Origin: Phytohabitans sp037414955
GTDB taxonomy: Bacteria; Actinomycetota; Actinomycetes; Mycobacteriales; Micromonosporaceae
NCBI GenBank assembly: GCA_037414955.1
Contig: JBBEWH010000200.1
Coordinates: forward strand, 1 to 64,000
Length of the DNA: 64,000 nucleotides
Direction of reading: 5' to 3'
The number at the start of each line of letters is the position of its first letter. Within the stretch, counting starts at the first letter, position 1. The position numbers were made by a program, and so were the translations under genes. Under the pieces are notes generated by a model. It saw only the letters and a program-made list of their open reading frames with translations, did not search any database and had not been told where the DNA came from. This document shows, piece by piece, positions 16,952-24,540 of the stretch.

Positions 16952-16980
16952 AGTCGGCGTCCAGTCCGGCTTCGTAGCTT
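16948..16980 (+). promoter_or_regulatory. SARP-type direct repeats and promoter of the second DUF4394 gene
   Basis: Two GTCCAGT heptamers at 16948 and 16959 are 11 bp apart, and the -10-like TAGCTT starts at 16975, again after 9 bases. The layout is the same as upstream of copy A, consistent with duplication of gene plus promoter. Confidence 0.7.
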
Positions 16981-17025
16981 CTCGATGCGAGCCCGAGCAG
17001 GGGCGACTTAGGGGAGGACAGACCG

Positions 17026-17868
17026 ATGGGATCACGGATCAAGAGGACGGTGGCGGTGGCGGCGGCGTTGGCGGCGGTGACGGTGGGGGCCGTCGCCGGC
17101 TCCGGAACGGCCGGCACGGCGGCCGCGGAGCCCCGGCTGCAGGCGTACGGTATCGCGGGCGGCGGCACGCTGATGCTGGCGTTCTGGACGGATACGCCGG
17201 AGGAGAACGACTGGGTGCGGCGGGTCACCGGGCTGGTCGGCGACACCTTCCTGGTAGGGATCGACGTGCGGGTGCAGGACGGCAAGCTGTACGGGGTGGG
17301 CAACCAGGGCGGCATCTACACCATCGGGATCCCGAGCACGGCCGCGACGAAGGTGTCCCAGCTCGCGGTCCCGTTGTACGGCACGAAGTTCGGCGTCGAC
17401 TTCAACCCGCCGGCCGATCGGCTGCGGGTGATCAGCGACGCCGGCCAGAACCTGCGCCACAACCTCGCTGACCACAGCACGGCGGAGGATCTGCCGCCGA
17501 ACACCGGCACGGTGACCCGGGGCGTGACGGCGGTCGCGTACACGAACAACGACCTGGACGCGACGACGGGGACCACGCTGTTCGACATCGGCACGGTCAC
17601 CGACCAGGTGTTCATCCAGTCGCCGCCCAACGCCGGCTCGCTGTCGGCGACCGGCAACCTGGGCGTGGACGCCACCCTCGACGCGGGCTTCGACATCTAC
17701 AGCTCGCTGACCGCCGGCAAGGCGACCGCGGTGACCGGCTTCGCGACCATCAACCCGGCTGACCCGCCCAACGTGTGGACGTTCTACACCATCAACCTGC
17801 TGAACGGGGCCGCACTGCCGGTCGGTGACTTCCCGCTGGACGTCAGCGACATCGCGATCTGGCTCTGA
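17026..17868 (+). CDS. Secreted DUF4394 protein, copy B
   Basis: A 280-residue protein, clearly a paralogue of copy A along its entire length: same signal-peptide design and the same motifs IDVRVQDGKLYGVGNQGGIY and KFGVDFNPPADRLRVISD. It differs mainly in the loop around residues 150-165, where copy A has an NLTTNGAGT segment and copy B has PNTGTVTRG. The two genes are tandem with 183 bp between. The second gene has its own SARP-type promoter and is followed by a hairpin shared with the convergent AfsR-like gene. Confidence 0.85.
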   Translation: MGSRIKRTVAVAAALAAVTVGAVAGSGTAGTAAAEPRLQAYGIAGGGTLMLAFWTDTPEENDWVRRVTGLVGDTFLVGIDVRVQDGKLYGVGNQGGIYTIGIPSTAATKVSQLAVPLYGTKFGVDFNPPADRLRVISDAGQNLRHNLADHSTAEDLPPNTGTVTRGVTAVAYTNNDLDATTGTTLFDIGTVTDQVFIQSPPNAGSLSATGNLGVDATLDAGFDIYSSLTAGKATAVTGFATINPADPPNVWTFYTINLLNGAALPVGDFPLDVSDIAIWL

Positions 17869-17901
17869 CTACCTACAAAGGACGAGCCTACAACGGACGG
17901 G

Positions 17902-17924
17902 CGCGCGGGCGTCAGGCCCGCGCG
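17902..17924. terminator. Bidirectional hairpin between DUF4394 B and the AfsR-like gene
   Basis: The stem CGCGCGGGC (17902-17910) pairs with 17916-17924 around a 5-nt loop. The minus-strand gene's stop codon (17912) lies in the loop, so one hairpin can serve both convergent transcripts. Confidence 0.65.
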
Positions 17925-20830
17925 TCCCGCAAGCTGTCCAGTCCGGTCTGGGCACGGGTCTGCTCGTATCGGTTGCCGATGCTCTCCGCCAGGCGCAACG
18001 CCGACTGGTAGTGCGTCCTGGCTTCGGACTGCCGGCCCGTGGACGCGGCCGCCTGGCCGAGCGTGTTGCTGACCCGCGCCTCACCGGCCCGCTCACCGAT
18101 CCGCCGGAACAGCACCAGCGCCTCGCGGAGCTGGTCGAGCGCCCGGTGGTACTCGCCGCGGGCCAGGTCGACCCCGCCGAGACCGTCGAGGGCGTACGCC
18201 TCGCCGGCGGCCTCGGTGGTGGTGCGGAACAGGGCGAGCGCCCGCTGGTGATGGTCGCCCGCTTCGTCGTACCGGCCGAGGGAGGACACGACATGACCGA
18301 GGTACACCAGCGCGTAGGCCGCACCGACGGGGTCGCCGATGCGCTGGCAGATCTCGATCGACGCCCGCAGGTGGCGGGCCGCCTCCGCGTACTGTTCCTG
18401 GCGGAGGCGTACCTGACCCAGATTGCCCAGGCCGCGCGCCTCGCCGGCCTCGTCGCCGTTGCGGCGGCACAGGGCGATCGCCTCGGTCAGCCGCTCCGCC
18501 GCCTCGGGGTACCGGCCCTGCCACTGGTACACGTGCCCGAGGTTGCCCAGCGCGCGAGCCTCCACAATGGTCTCGTCGACCTCGTTGGCCAGCTCGATCG
18601 CCCGGGTCAGCTCGGCGACCGCCTCCGGGTAGCGGCCCTGCTGGACGTGCACCACACCGAGGTTGGTGCGCAGCAGCGCCGCGCTGCGCCGGTCGTGCAG
18701 GTCGTGCGCGGCCCGCAGCGCCTGCTCGTGCAGGGCGAGCGCGTCCGCGTAGTGTCCGCCGCTCTCCAGGTAGCGCAGGAGGATGATGGTGAGCCGCACC
18801 GGGTACGACGCCTGGCCGTGCGTGGCGGCGTACACCGCGGTGGCGACCAGGTTCGCCCGCTCGGCGTCCAGCCAGGCCAGCGCGGTGGCGGCGTCCGCGA
18901 TGGCGGGCAGCGGCCCGGCGGGCCGCGGCACCCGCGGCCGCCGGCTCCGCTCGGCGGGGTAGAGGATGTCGACCGCGGTCGCGGCCGCGTGCAGGTAGAG
19001 GTCGAGGAGGGCGGGCGGCACGTCGGTGTCGCCGTCGCGGGCGGCCAGATCCCGCGCGTACGCCCGGAGCAGGTCGTGCATGCTGTACCGGTCCTGCTCG
19101 TCCCGCCGGACGAGGTGGCTGCCGGTGAGCAGGTCCAGATTGGCCTGTGCCCGCTCCTCGTCCGTCCCGACGATCGCGGCGACCGCGTAGACGTCCACAT
19201 CGGACCCCGGGTGCAGCCCGAGCATCCGGAACGTGCGCGCCGCCGCGGGCGTCAGGTGGCGGTAGGACCAGGAGAAGACGGCGCCGATGTCGGAGTGCGC
19301 GTCCCCGTCGGTGGTCAGCAGGTCGAGGCGCTGGCGGTGGTCGGCGAGTTCCTTGACCACGGTGGCGAGCGGCGTCGGCGTCCTGCGCTGCACCAGCTCC
19401 GCCGCGATCCGCAGGGCGAGCGGCAGCCCGGCGCAGTGCGCCACGAGCGCGGCGCAGGCGTCCGCGTCGGCGGTGGCGGTGTCGCCGAGGAGGCGCCGCA
19501 GCAGGGCGAGGGCGTCGTCCAGGCGCAGGACGTCGAGGTCCATCCGGCGCGCGCCGTGCCGCACCACCAGGCCGGGCAGACGGTCCCGGCTGGTGACCAG
19601 CACCATGCTGCCGCCCGAGCCGGGCAGCAGCGGCCGGACCTGGTCGACCGACGCGGCGTTGTCGAGCAGGATCAGCATCCGGCGCCCGTCCAGCATGCTG
19701 CGGTACCGGGCGGCGCGCTCGTCGACGTCCGCCGGGATCTGCTCGCCGGGCATGCCGAGCGAGCGCAGGAACCGGGCCAGCGCCGCGCCGGGCGTCACCG
19801 GCTGCTCGGGGTCGTAGCCGCGCAGGTCGATGTAGAGCTGCCCGTCCGGGTACCGCTCGCGGGCCCGGCGTGCCCACCGGGTGGCGAGCGCGGTCTTGCC
19901 CACCCCGGCGGTGCCGGAGACGGCCGAGATGACGACCATGGACGAGGGGCCCGATCCGTCGTCCGCCGGGGCGCTCAGCTGGTCCAGCTCGTCGAGCTCG
20001 CGCGCCCGTCCGGTGAAGCCGGCCACGTCGGCCGGCAGTTCGGCCGGCATCGGCCGGGTCGCCGGTGCCGCCGACGGTGCCGCGCCGCGCTCCGGCGCCT
20101 CGTCGTGGAGCAACTCGTCGTACACAGTGGTCAGCTCCGGCCCCGGACCCACCCCGAGCTCGTCGACGAGCTTCTTGCGGACCGCGTGGAACGTGTTGAA
20201 GGCATGCGCCCGCCGGCCGGCCATCCGGTATGCGCGGATGAGTCGCGCCTGCCCCGATTCGTCCAGTGGTTGCGCCGCGACCGCCTCCTCCAGCGCCGCG
20301 ACCGCCTGGTCGACGGCGCCCGCGGCGAGCAGGCCGTCGGCGTGGCGGATCAGGGCACCCCGGTGCTCGTCGAGGATCGGTAACGCCTTCGGGTGTTGCG
20401 CCAGCAGCGGCAGGTCGGCGAACGGCGGCCCCTGCCAGAGCGCGAGCGCCTCGCGGAGCGGGTCGGCGGTATGCTCGTCGGCCGCCGCCCGCACCAATCG
20501 GCGGAACCGCAGCAGGTCGATGTCGTCCGGAGGTACGCCCAGGCGGTAGCCGTCGCCCGCGTACGGCAGCAGTTCGCTGCGGGCGTGTGGCGCCCGACCC
20601 GGTTCGAGCAGCCGGCGCAGTCGCTTCACGTGGGTCTGGATGACGTTGACGGCGCTCGCGGGCGGCGCGTCGCCCCAGATGTCGTCGGCGAGGGAGTCCA
20701 GGGGCACTGGCTGGCCGGCGGCCAGGATGAGGAGACCGAGCACGGCGCGCTGGCCCGGCGGGCCAAGCTCGATCGGTTGGTCGTCGTGCCAGGCGCGCAT
20801 CGGCCCCAGCACCTGGATCCGTACCACCAT
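17912..20830 (-). CDS. AfsR/SARP-type regulator (BTAD + NB-ARC + TPR), copy 2
   Basis: A 972-residue protein. The winged helix is at residues 1-95 (IQVLGPMRAWHDDQPIELG...VKRLRRLL) and the BTAD at about 100-250. The NB-ARC ATPase has Walker A GTAGVGKTAL and the LILLDNAASVDQVRPLLPG segment, then ARC helices. At least six TPR units follow (AVAELTRAIELAN, AAERLTEAIALCRRNGD, AARHLRASIEICQRIGD, ALALFRTTTEAAGEAYA). In this family ATP or nucleotide state and TPR contacts gate DNA binding at direct repeats. Matching 11-bp repeats stand at 15903, 16948 and 20839, the last overlapping its own leader, so autoregulation and control of the flanking secreted proteins is the likely role. Confidence 0.92.
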   Translation of the reverse strand: MVVRIQVLGPMRAWHDDQPIELGPPGQRAVLGLLILAAGQPVPLDSLADDIWGDAPPASAVNVIQTHVKRLRRLLEPGRAPHARSELLPYAGDGYRLGVPPDDIDLLRFRRLVRAAADEHTADPLREALALWQGPPFADLPLLAQHPKALPILDEHRGALIRHADGLLAAGAVDQAVAALEEAVAAQPLDESGQARLIRAYRMAGRRAHAFNTFHAVRKKLVDELGVGPGPELTTVYDELLHDEAPERGAAPSAAPATRPMPAELPADVAGFTGRARELDELDQLSAPADDGSGPSSMVVISAVSGTAGVGKTALATRWARRARERYPDGQLYIDLRGYDPEQPVTPGAALARFLRSLGMPGEQIPADVDERAARYRSMLDGRRMLILLDNAASVDQVRPLLPGSGGSMVLVTSRDRLPGLVVRHGARRMDLDVLRLDDALALLRRLLGDTATADADACAALVAHCAGLPLALRIAAELVQRRTPTPLATVVKELADHRQRLDLLTTDGDAHSDIGAVFSWSYRHLTPAAARTFRMLGLHPGSDVDVYAVAAIVGTDEERAQANLDLLTGSHLVRRDEQDRYSMHDLLRAYARDLAARDGDTDVPPALLDLYLHAAATAVDILYPAERSRRPRVPRPAGPLPAIADAATALAWLDAERANLVATAVYAATHGQASYPVRLTIILLRYLESGGHYADALALHEQALRAAHDLHDRRSAALLRTNLGVVHVQQGRYPEAVAELTRAIELANEVDETIVEARALGNLGHVYQWQGRYPEAAERLTEAIALCRRNGDEAGEARGLGNLGQVRLRQEQYAEAARHLRASIEICQRIGDPVGAAYALVYLGHVVSSLGRYDEAGDHHQRALALFRTTTEAAGEAYALDGLGGVDLARGEYHRALDQLREALVLFRRIGERAGEARVSNTLGQAAASTGRQSEARTHYQSALRLAESIGNRYEQTRAQTGLDSLRDARA

Positions 20831-20838
20831 CCCCCCGC

Positions 20839-20871
20839 ATCCAGTCGCCGTCCAGTGGAGTGGGCAATACT
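20839..20871 (+). promoter_or_regulatory. SARP-type direct repeats between the AfsR-like gene and the CBM2 gene
   Basis: ATCCAGT (20839) and GTCCAGT (20850) are 11 bp apart, followed after 9 bases by AATACT (20866-20871), a plausible -10 for the plus-strand CBM2 gene. The box begins 8 bp from the AfsR-like start codon on the other strand, which would allow autoregulation. Confidence 0.65.
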
Positions 20872-20933
20872 ACGCAGGCATAAGGCAGACCTTAGATTTC
20901 GGGCGGCGGCTACGGCAACGGGAGGAATGGCAC

Positions 20934-21362
20934 ATGTCGCGAATCGGACGGCTGGCACTCGGGCTGGTATTGACAGCGGGCTGCGTCGTCGCACCAATGG
21001 CGGGCACGCCCGCGGCCAGTGCCGCCGCCGAGCAGTACGCGTGCGCGGTGGACTACGACGCGAGCGGGCACACGGGTGGCTTCAATGCCAACATCCACGT
21101 GAAGAACACGGGTATCCAGCCGGTCCGCGGCTGGACCCTCACCTTCCCGCTGGGTGACGGGGTCGAGATCGTCAGTGTCTGGAACGCCGAGCTGGTCGTC
21201 TCCAAGGGGCAGATCGAGACCCGCAGTCTGAAATGGAACGCCGACGTCGAGCCCGGCAAGTACATCACGCTGGGCTTCGGTGCCACGGGGTCGCTCGCCG
21301 CGGCGGACCCGTCGCCGTTCAAGGTCAACGGGATCACCTGCACCAGCGCCGAGATCGAGTGA
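20934..21362 (+). CDS. Secreted solitary carbohydrate-binding module (CBM2-like) protein
   Basis: A 142-residue protein with a signal peptide (LALGLVLTAGCVVAPMAGTPAASA), then a single domain of about 105 residues. The pattern matches CBM family 2: first cysteine in YACAVDY, GGFNANIHVKNTG, GWTLTFPLGDG, VWNAEL, WNADVEPGKYITLGFGATGS and the closing cysteine in VNGITC. Family members bind cellulose or chitin through exposed tryptophans; here W in GWTL, VWNA and LKWNA are visible. No catalytic domain is attached, so it may act as an adhesin or substrate-loosening protein. The start is set by GGGAGGAAT 5 nt upstream. It is under a SARP-type promoter. Confidence 0.82.
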   Translation: MSRIGRLALGLVLTAGCVVAPMAGTPAASAAAEQYACAVDYDASGHTGGFNANIHVKNTGIQPVRGWTLTFPLGDGVEIVSVWNAELVVSKGQIETRSLKWNADVEPGKYITLGFGATGSLAAADPSPFKVNGITCTSAEIE

Positions 21363-21367
21363 CCCCT

Positions 21368-21425
21368 CCATGATCAAGGCGTCCCCCAAGTCGCTATAAC
21401 GACTTGAGGGACGCCTTGATCATGG
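21368..21425. repeat. Palindromic intergenic repeat, copy 6
   Basis: CCATGATCAAGGCGTCCC pairs with a canonical right arm. The inner stem CAAGTCG/CGACTTG differs from the common CACGTCG/CGACGTG by matched changes on both arms. It is located between two genes on the same strand. Confidence 0.95.
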
Positions 21426-21475
21426 GAGTGGCTCTGCCCCCCAACATCACCACGGCCCCCCCCCTACGCCACAGC

Positions 21476-21508
21476 CGACTTGAGGGACGCCTTGATCATG
21501 GGAGTGGC
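21476..21508 (+). repeat. Duplicate of the right arm of copy 6 (33-bp direct repeat)
   Basis: The 33 bp at 21400-21432 (starting CGACTTGAGGG and ending GGGAGTGGC) recur without change at 21476-21508, 76 bp later. The repeated block includes 7 bp beyond the palindrome, so it arose by local duplication and not by insertion of a new repeat copy. Confidence 0.9.
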
Positions 21509-21551
21509 CGACGCTGTATCAGCTGTGTACCGCGTTCCGGATAATGCGGGC

Positions 21552-21965
21552 ATGGGATTGTTCCGGAGGAAGCCGAAGCGAGTCCGGGCCGCGCCGGTCG
21601 GGGTATGTGACGTCTGCAATGCCCGGCTGCCGCGCACCGAGGCCTACTTCCTGACGACTCGGCAGGTGGTGGTCTCGCCGGCGTACTGGGACCGGCGCCT
21701 CGACCTCACGCTCGGGATAGCGGAGACGTTCGGCATACCCGAGTCCCAGATGCCGCAGCTCGTGCAGGACAGTGTGGTCTCCGCGGCCGGGCAGGGCACC
21801 CCATGGGCTGTCTGCGAGGCGTGCAGCGCGGACTTCACCTTCGACCGGACCGAGGCGCGCGCGCACGCGGTGGCGAGCACCGCACCGCCCGGCACCGGGA
21901 AGGTCGATCCGCGGCTCTGCGCCGACGTCGCCGCCGCGGCCTACGAGCGCCGCGGCGCTCCATGA
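21552..21965 (+). CDS. Hypothetical protein with two zinc-binding cysteine pairs
   Basis: A 137-residue protein. An N-terminal basic stretch (MGLFRRKPKRVR) is followed by CDVCN (about residue 19) and CEACS (about 84), a treble-clef or zinc-ribbon-like arrangement. No membrane segment or signal peptide is seen. ATG 21552 is preferred; longer readings begin inside the palindromic repeat and would add repeat-encoded residues (RDALIM). The TGA stop is formed by the left end of repeat copy 7. The family is not recognised. Confidence 0.6.
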   Translation: MGLFRRKPKRVRAAPVGVCDVCNARLPRTEAYFLTTRQVVVSPAYWDRRLDLTLGIAETFGIPESQMPQLVQDSVVSAAGQGTPWAVCEACSADFTFDRTEARAHAVASTAPPGTGKVDPRLCADVAAAAYERRGAP

Positions 21966-22017
21966 TCAAGGCGTCCCTCACGTCGCTATAACGACGTGAG
22001 GGACGCCTTGATCATGA
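21958..22017. repeat. Palindromic intergenic repeat, copy 7
   Basis: The most symmetrical copy: CTCATGATCAAGGCGTCCCT and its complement, with inner stem CACGTCG/CGACGTG. It lies between convergent genes and contains the stop codon of the plus-strand gene. Confidence 0.95.
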
Positions 22018-22021
22018 GGGG

Positions 22022-23560
22022 TCAGCAGCTCTTGCCGGTGAGCTGGCCTTTTTGGAGGGTGACGTTCGTGCCGCTCAGGGTGATCTTCAACCCTTCGGGC
22101 ACCACCTCGACGTTCTGGTACGTGAGGCCGGAGGGCAGGGCCTGCAACGGGTACGAGGTGTCCCGGGCCCGCACCTGGGCGAGCACGTTGCGCGCCGGGA
22201 AGAGGATGCCGAACACCTCGATCTGCTGGGGCGCGATGTCCAGCGTGGTGCCGTCGATCCGCGGCTTGGCGTAGAGGACGATCGGGTTCGGCGAGCCGTC
22301 CGGGTTGCCGCCCTTGGTGGTCGCGGTCAGCAGCCCGTTCTCGGCACCGAACGTGGTCGGCCGCCCGTCTCCTGAGGACAGTGTGGAGAACGGCTGGACC
22401 GTGGTGCCGCCCACGGCCACCTTGATGCCGGCGGCGTCGACGCGCACCGACTGGTACCGGACGCCGGGCGGCAGGGCGGGCAGCTTGCGACCCAACGACT
22501 CCTGGTTGATCTGGTCGAGCACGAGCCGGGCCAGCACGTCGGTAGGCGGGCGGTTGGCGCCGAGGATCTCGACCGACTGCGGCACCAGGGTCAGCGTGCC
22601 GCCGTTGAGGCGCGGCGCGGTGAAGATGGTCAGCGGCACGTTGATGATCGGCGGCACGCTGAGCGCCGTGGAGATGCCCAGCAGCCCGTCCTTGGCCGCG
22701 TACGTGACCTTCCGACCGTCCACTTCGGTCGGTAGGTTGCGCAGCGGTTCGGTGGCGGTCCCGTTCAGGACGACGTGCACGCCGTCCGCGCGCGGGGTGA
22801 TCGACTTGTAGGTCACGCCGTCCGGCAGGTCCGGCAGCTTCTGGATCCGCGCGCCGCCGGCCAGATCCTTGACGTCCGCGGCCGGCAGCGTGCGCCCGAA
22901 CAGCTGCAACCGTTGCGGCACCGCGGCGACCGACTCACCGCGAAGCTCCATCTTCAGGTACAGCTTGGCCGTGACGTTCTTGGAGTTCTCGGCCGGCGAC
23001 ACGGTCTGCACGGTGAGCGAGCCGTCCGGCGCCCGGCCGTAGGTCGTCGGCGGCTCGTCCGGTGCGCTCGGCATGTTGGCGAAGCCGACGAGGATCGAGG
23101 CGTCCATGCGTCCGACCCGGGTGGTGCCCTCGGCGGGTTGGCTGACGTCGCGGAGGGTGGCGTCGAAGGTGGCGTTCTGGGCGCCGCCGATGCTCACCCC
23201 CGGCACCGACAGCCGCAGCTCGGAGATGCGCTGCCGGAGCACCTGCGGGACGAGCCGGCCGCCGCCGACCGTGACCTTCGGCGGTTGGGCGAGGCTGCCG
23301 GGACAGGCGACCTGACTGGACACCCGCTCGGCGACCAGGCCGGCGAGGAAGCCGTCCAGGAACGGTACCGGCAGGAACAGGATCGCCAGCGCGGCGGACA
23401 GCAACATCGCGAGCCCGACCGTGAACACCTTGGCGCGCCGCCCTTTCCGGGGCGGACCACCGGCGGCGTGGGTCCGCTTGGCCCGCCGCGCCCGACGTCC
23501 CCGCTCCGGCTGGTCCGGCTCCGCAGCGGTGGGGTCCGTGACCGGGGTGAACATGTCCAC
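22022..23560 (-). CDS. LmeA-like DUF2993 protein, membrane-anchored
   Basis: About 512 residues. A cytosolic basic N-terminus (RARRAKRTHAAGGPPRKGRRAK) precedes one signal-anchor helix (VFTVGLAMLLSAALAILFLPV). The extracytoplasmic part carries three related DUF2993 units, each ending in a LPxGVxYxSVxxxxxGixV motif (LPDGVTYKSITPRADGVHV, LPPGVRYQSVRVDAAGIKV, LPSGLTYQNVEVVPEGLKI). The best-known DUF2993 protein, mycobacterial LmeA, binds phospholipid and is needed for lipomannan/mannan maturation, so an envelope lipid role is likely. GTG 23560 is chosen for the GGAGGGAGG 6 nt upstream; ATG 23554 and ATG 23590 are alternatives. Confidence 0.8.
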   Translation of the reverse strand: MDMFTPVTDPTAAEPDQPERGRRARRAKRTHAAGGPPRKGRRAKVFTVGLAMLLSAALAILFLPVPFLDGFLAGLVAERVSSQVACPGSLAQPPKVTVGGGRLVPQVLRQRISELRLSVPGVSIGGAQNATFDATLRDVSQPAEGTTRVGRMDASILVGFANMPSAPDEPPTTYGRAPDGSLTVQTVSPAENSKNVTAKLYLKMELRGESVAAVPQRLQLFGRTLPAADVKDLAGGARIQKLPDLPDGVTYKSITPRADGVHVVLNGTATEPLRNLPTEVDGRKVTYAAKDGLLGISTALSVPPIINVPLTIFTAPRLNGGTLTLVPQSVEILGANRPPTDVLARLVLDQINQESLGRKLPALPPGVRYQSVRVDAAGIKVAVGGTTVQPFSTLSSGDGRPTTFGAENGLLTATTKGGNPDGSPNPIVLYAKPRIDGTTLDIAPQQIEVFGILFPARNVLAQVRARDTSYPLQALPSGLTYQNVEVVPEGLKITLSGTNVTLQKGQLTGKSC

Positions 23561-23656
23561 GGGCCGCCTCCCTCCTCTGTGGTTACTCACCAGTACGCAT
23601 GATCATGGTCAATGGTTCAACAGGGGGTTCACAGGGAGCGCCGGAACGGTTACCCA

Positions 23657-23716
23657 TCCATGATCAAGGCGTCCTTCACGTCGTTCTAACGACTTGAAGG
23701 ACGCCTTGATCATGGA
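23657..23716. repeat. Palindromic intergenic repeat, copy 8
   Basis: TCCATGATCAAGGCGTCCTT pairs with AAGGACGCCTTGATCATGGA. The CCTT/AAGG change occurs on both arms. It lies in a divergent promoter gap, so it cannot serve as a terminator for either flanking gene. Confidence 0.95.
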
Positions 23717-23726
23717 GACTGGGGCG

Positions 23727-24431
23727 ATGACGGACGGGCGCGGGACGCGGGTTCAGGAGGTACGCCGCCGGCTGGTGCGGGACGGGCCGCCGTGGACGCG
23801 CGCCCATGCGCGGGACTTCGAGACCATCTCCATGCCGGAACGCGACTGTGACCTGCTGCGCGACCTGCTGATCGCCGAGCGCGCCGGAACGGTCGTCGAG
23901 GTGGGGCTGGCGTACGGCAGTTCCGCGCTCGCGATCGGCGAGGCGCTGGTCGCCGTCGACCCGCCGCGGCCCGCGCACGTGGTCATCGACCCGCTCCAGG
24001 AGCGGGAGTGGTCCGACGTCGGCTGGGAGCTGCTGTGCGCTGCCGGCCTGGCGGGGATCGCCCGGCTGTCGCGCGATCCCTCGTCCATCGCGCTGCCCCG
24101 GCTGGTCACCGAGGGCCTGGTCGCCGACGCGGCGTTCGTGGACGGCAGTCACCGGTTCCACGAGGTCTTCGTCGACCTCTACTTCCTGCGCACGATCGTC
24201 CGGCCCGGCGGGCTGGTCGTGGTCGATGACCACTGGACGCCGTCGGTGCGGGCCGCGGTGCGGTATTACACCGGCAACCTGGGCTGGACGGCGCTCCCCG
24301 ACGCGTTCGCCGGCGGCACCCGCAAGGCCATCGGCGACGACCCGGACGCGGAGGTGGTGACCCGCTGTCACGCCCTCCGCCTGCCCGATCCCTCGTTCGA
24401 GCCCGCCTTCACCGACTTCCGCCCGTTCTGA
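23727..24431 (+). CDS. Class I SAM-dependent methyltransferase
   Basis: A 234-residue protein with a Rossmann-type methyltransferase core: motif I VVEVGLAYGSSALAIGEAL (about residues 55-73), acidic motif II HVVIDPLQE, then DAAFVDGSHRFHEVFVDLYFL and a product strand GGLVVVDDHW. The arrangement resembles Methyltransf_24-type enzymes near caffeoyl-CoA O-methyltransferases; the acceptor is unknown. ATG 23727 is used because the earlier in-frame ATGs (23694, 23712) lie inside the palindromic repeat and would add KDALIM residues. Confidence 0.82.
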   Translation: MTDGRGTRVQEVRRRLVRDGPPWTRAHARDFETISMPERDCDLLRDLLIAERAGTVVEVGLAYGSSALAIGEALVAVDPPRPAHVVIDPLQEREWSDVGWELLCAAGLAGIARLSRDPSSIALPRLVTEGLVADAAFVDGSHRFHEVFVDLYFLRTIVRPGGLVVVDDHWTPSVRAAVRYYTGNLGWTALPDAFAGGTRKAIGDDPDAEVVTRCHALRLPDPSFEPAFTDFRPF

Positions 24432-24468
24432 GACCCCACCCGTTCTGAGACCCACCTGTGCCGGCACG

Positions 24469-24526
24469 TCATGATCAAGGCGTCCTTCACGTCGTTAGGA
24501 CGACTACAGGGACGCCCTGATCATGG
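24469..24526. repeat. Palindromic intergenic repeat, copy 9
   Basis: The left arm is TCATGATCAAGGCGTCCTTC, and the right arm has several mismatches (CTACAGGGACGCCCTGATCA), so this copy is less perfect than the others. It lies between two genes on the same strand. Confidence 0.9.
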
Positions 24527-24540
24527 AGAGGGAGGCACGG

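Noticed and set aside
17825..20383. An 852-codon open frame antisense to the AfsR-like gene
   Set aside because: It is a shadow produced by high third-position GC. The opposite strand has a full, domain-rich protein, and the antisense product is Arg/Val/Gln-rich with no domain. The same holds for long antisense frames at 3462-5444, 26547-28595 and 32228-34090.
7659..21362. A secondary-metabolite cluster around the SARP-type regulators
   Set aside because: No polyketide synthase, NRPS, terpene or RiPP enzyme lies within the window; the SARP-type boxes precede secreted-protein genes.
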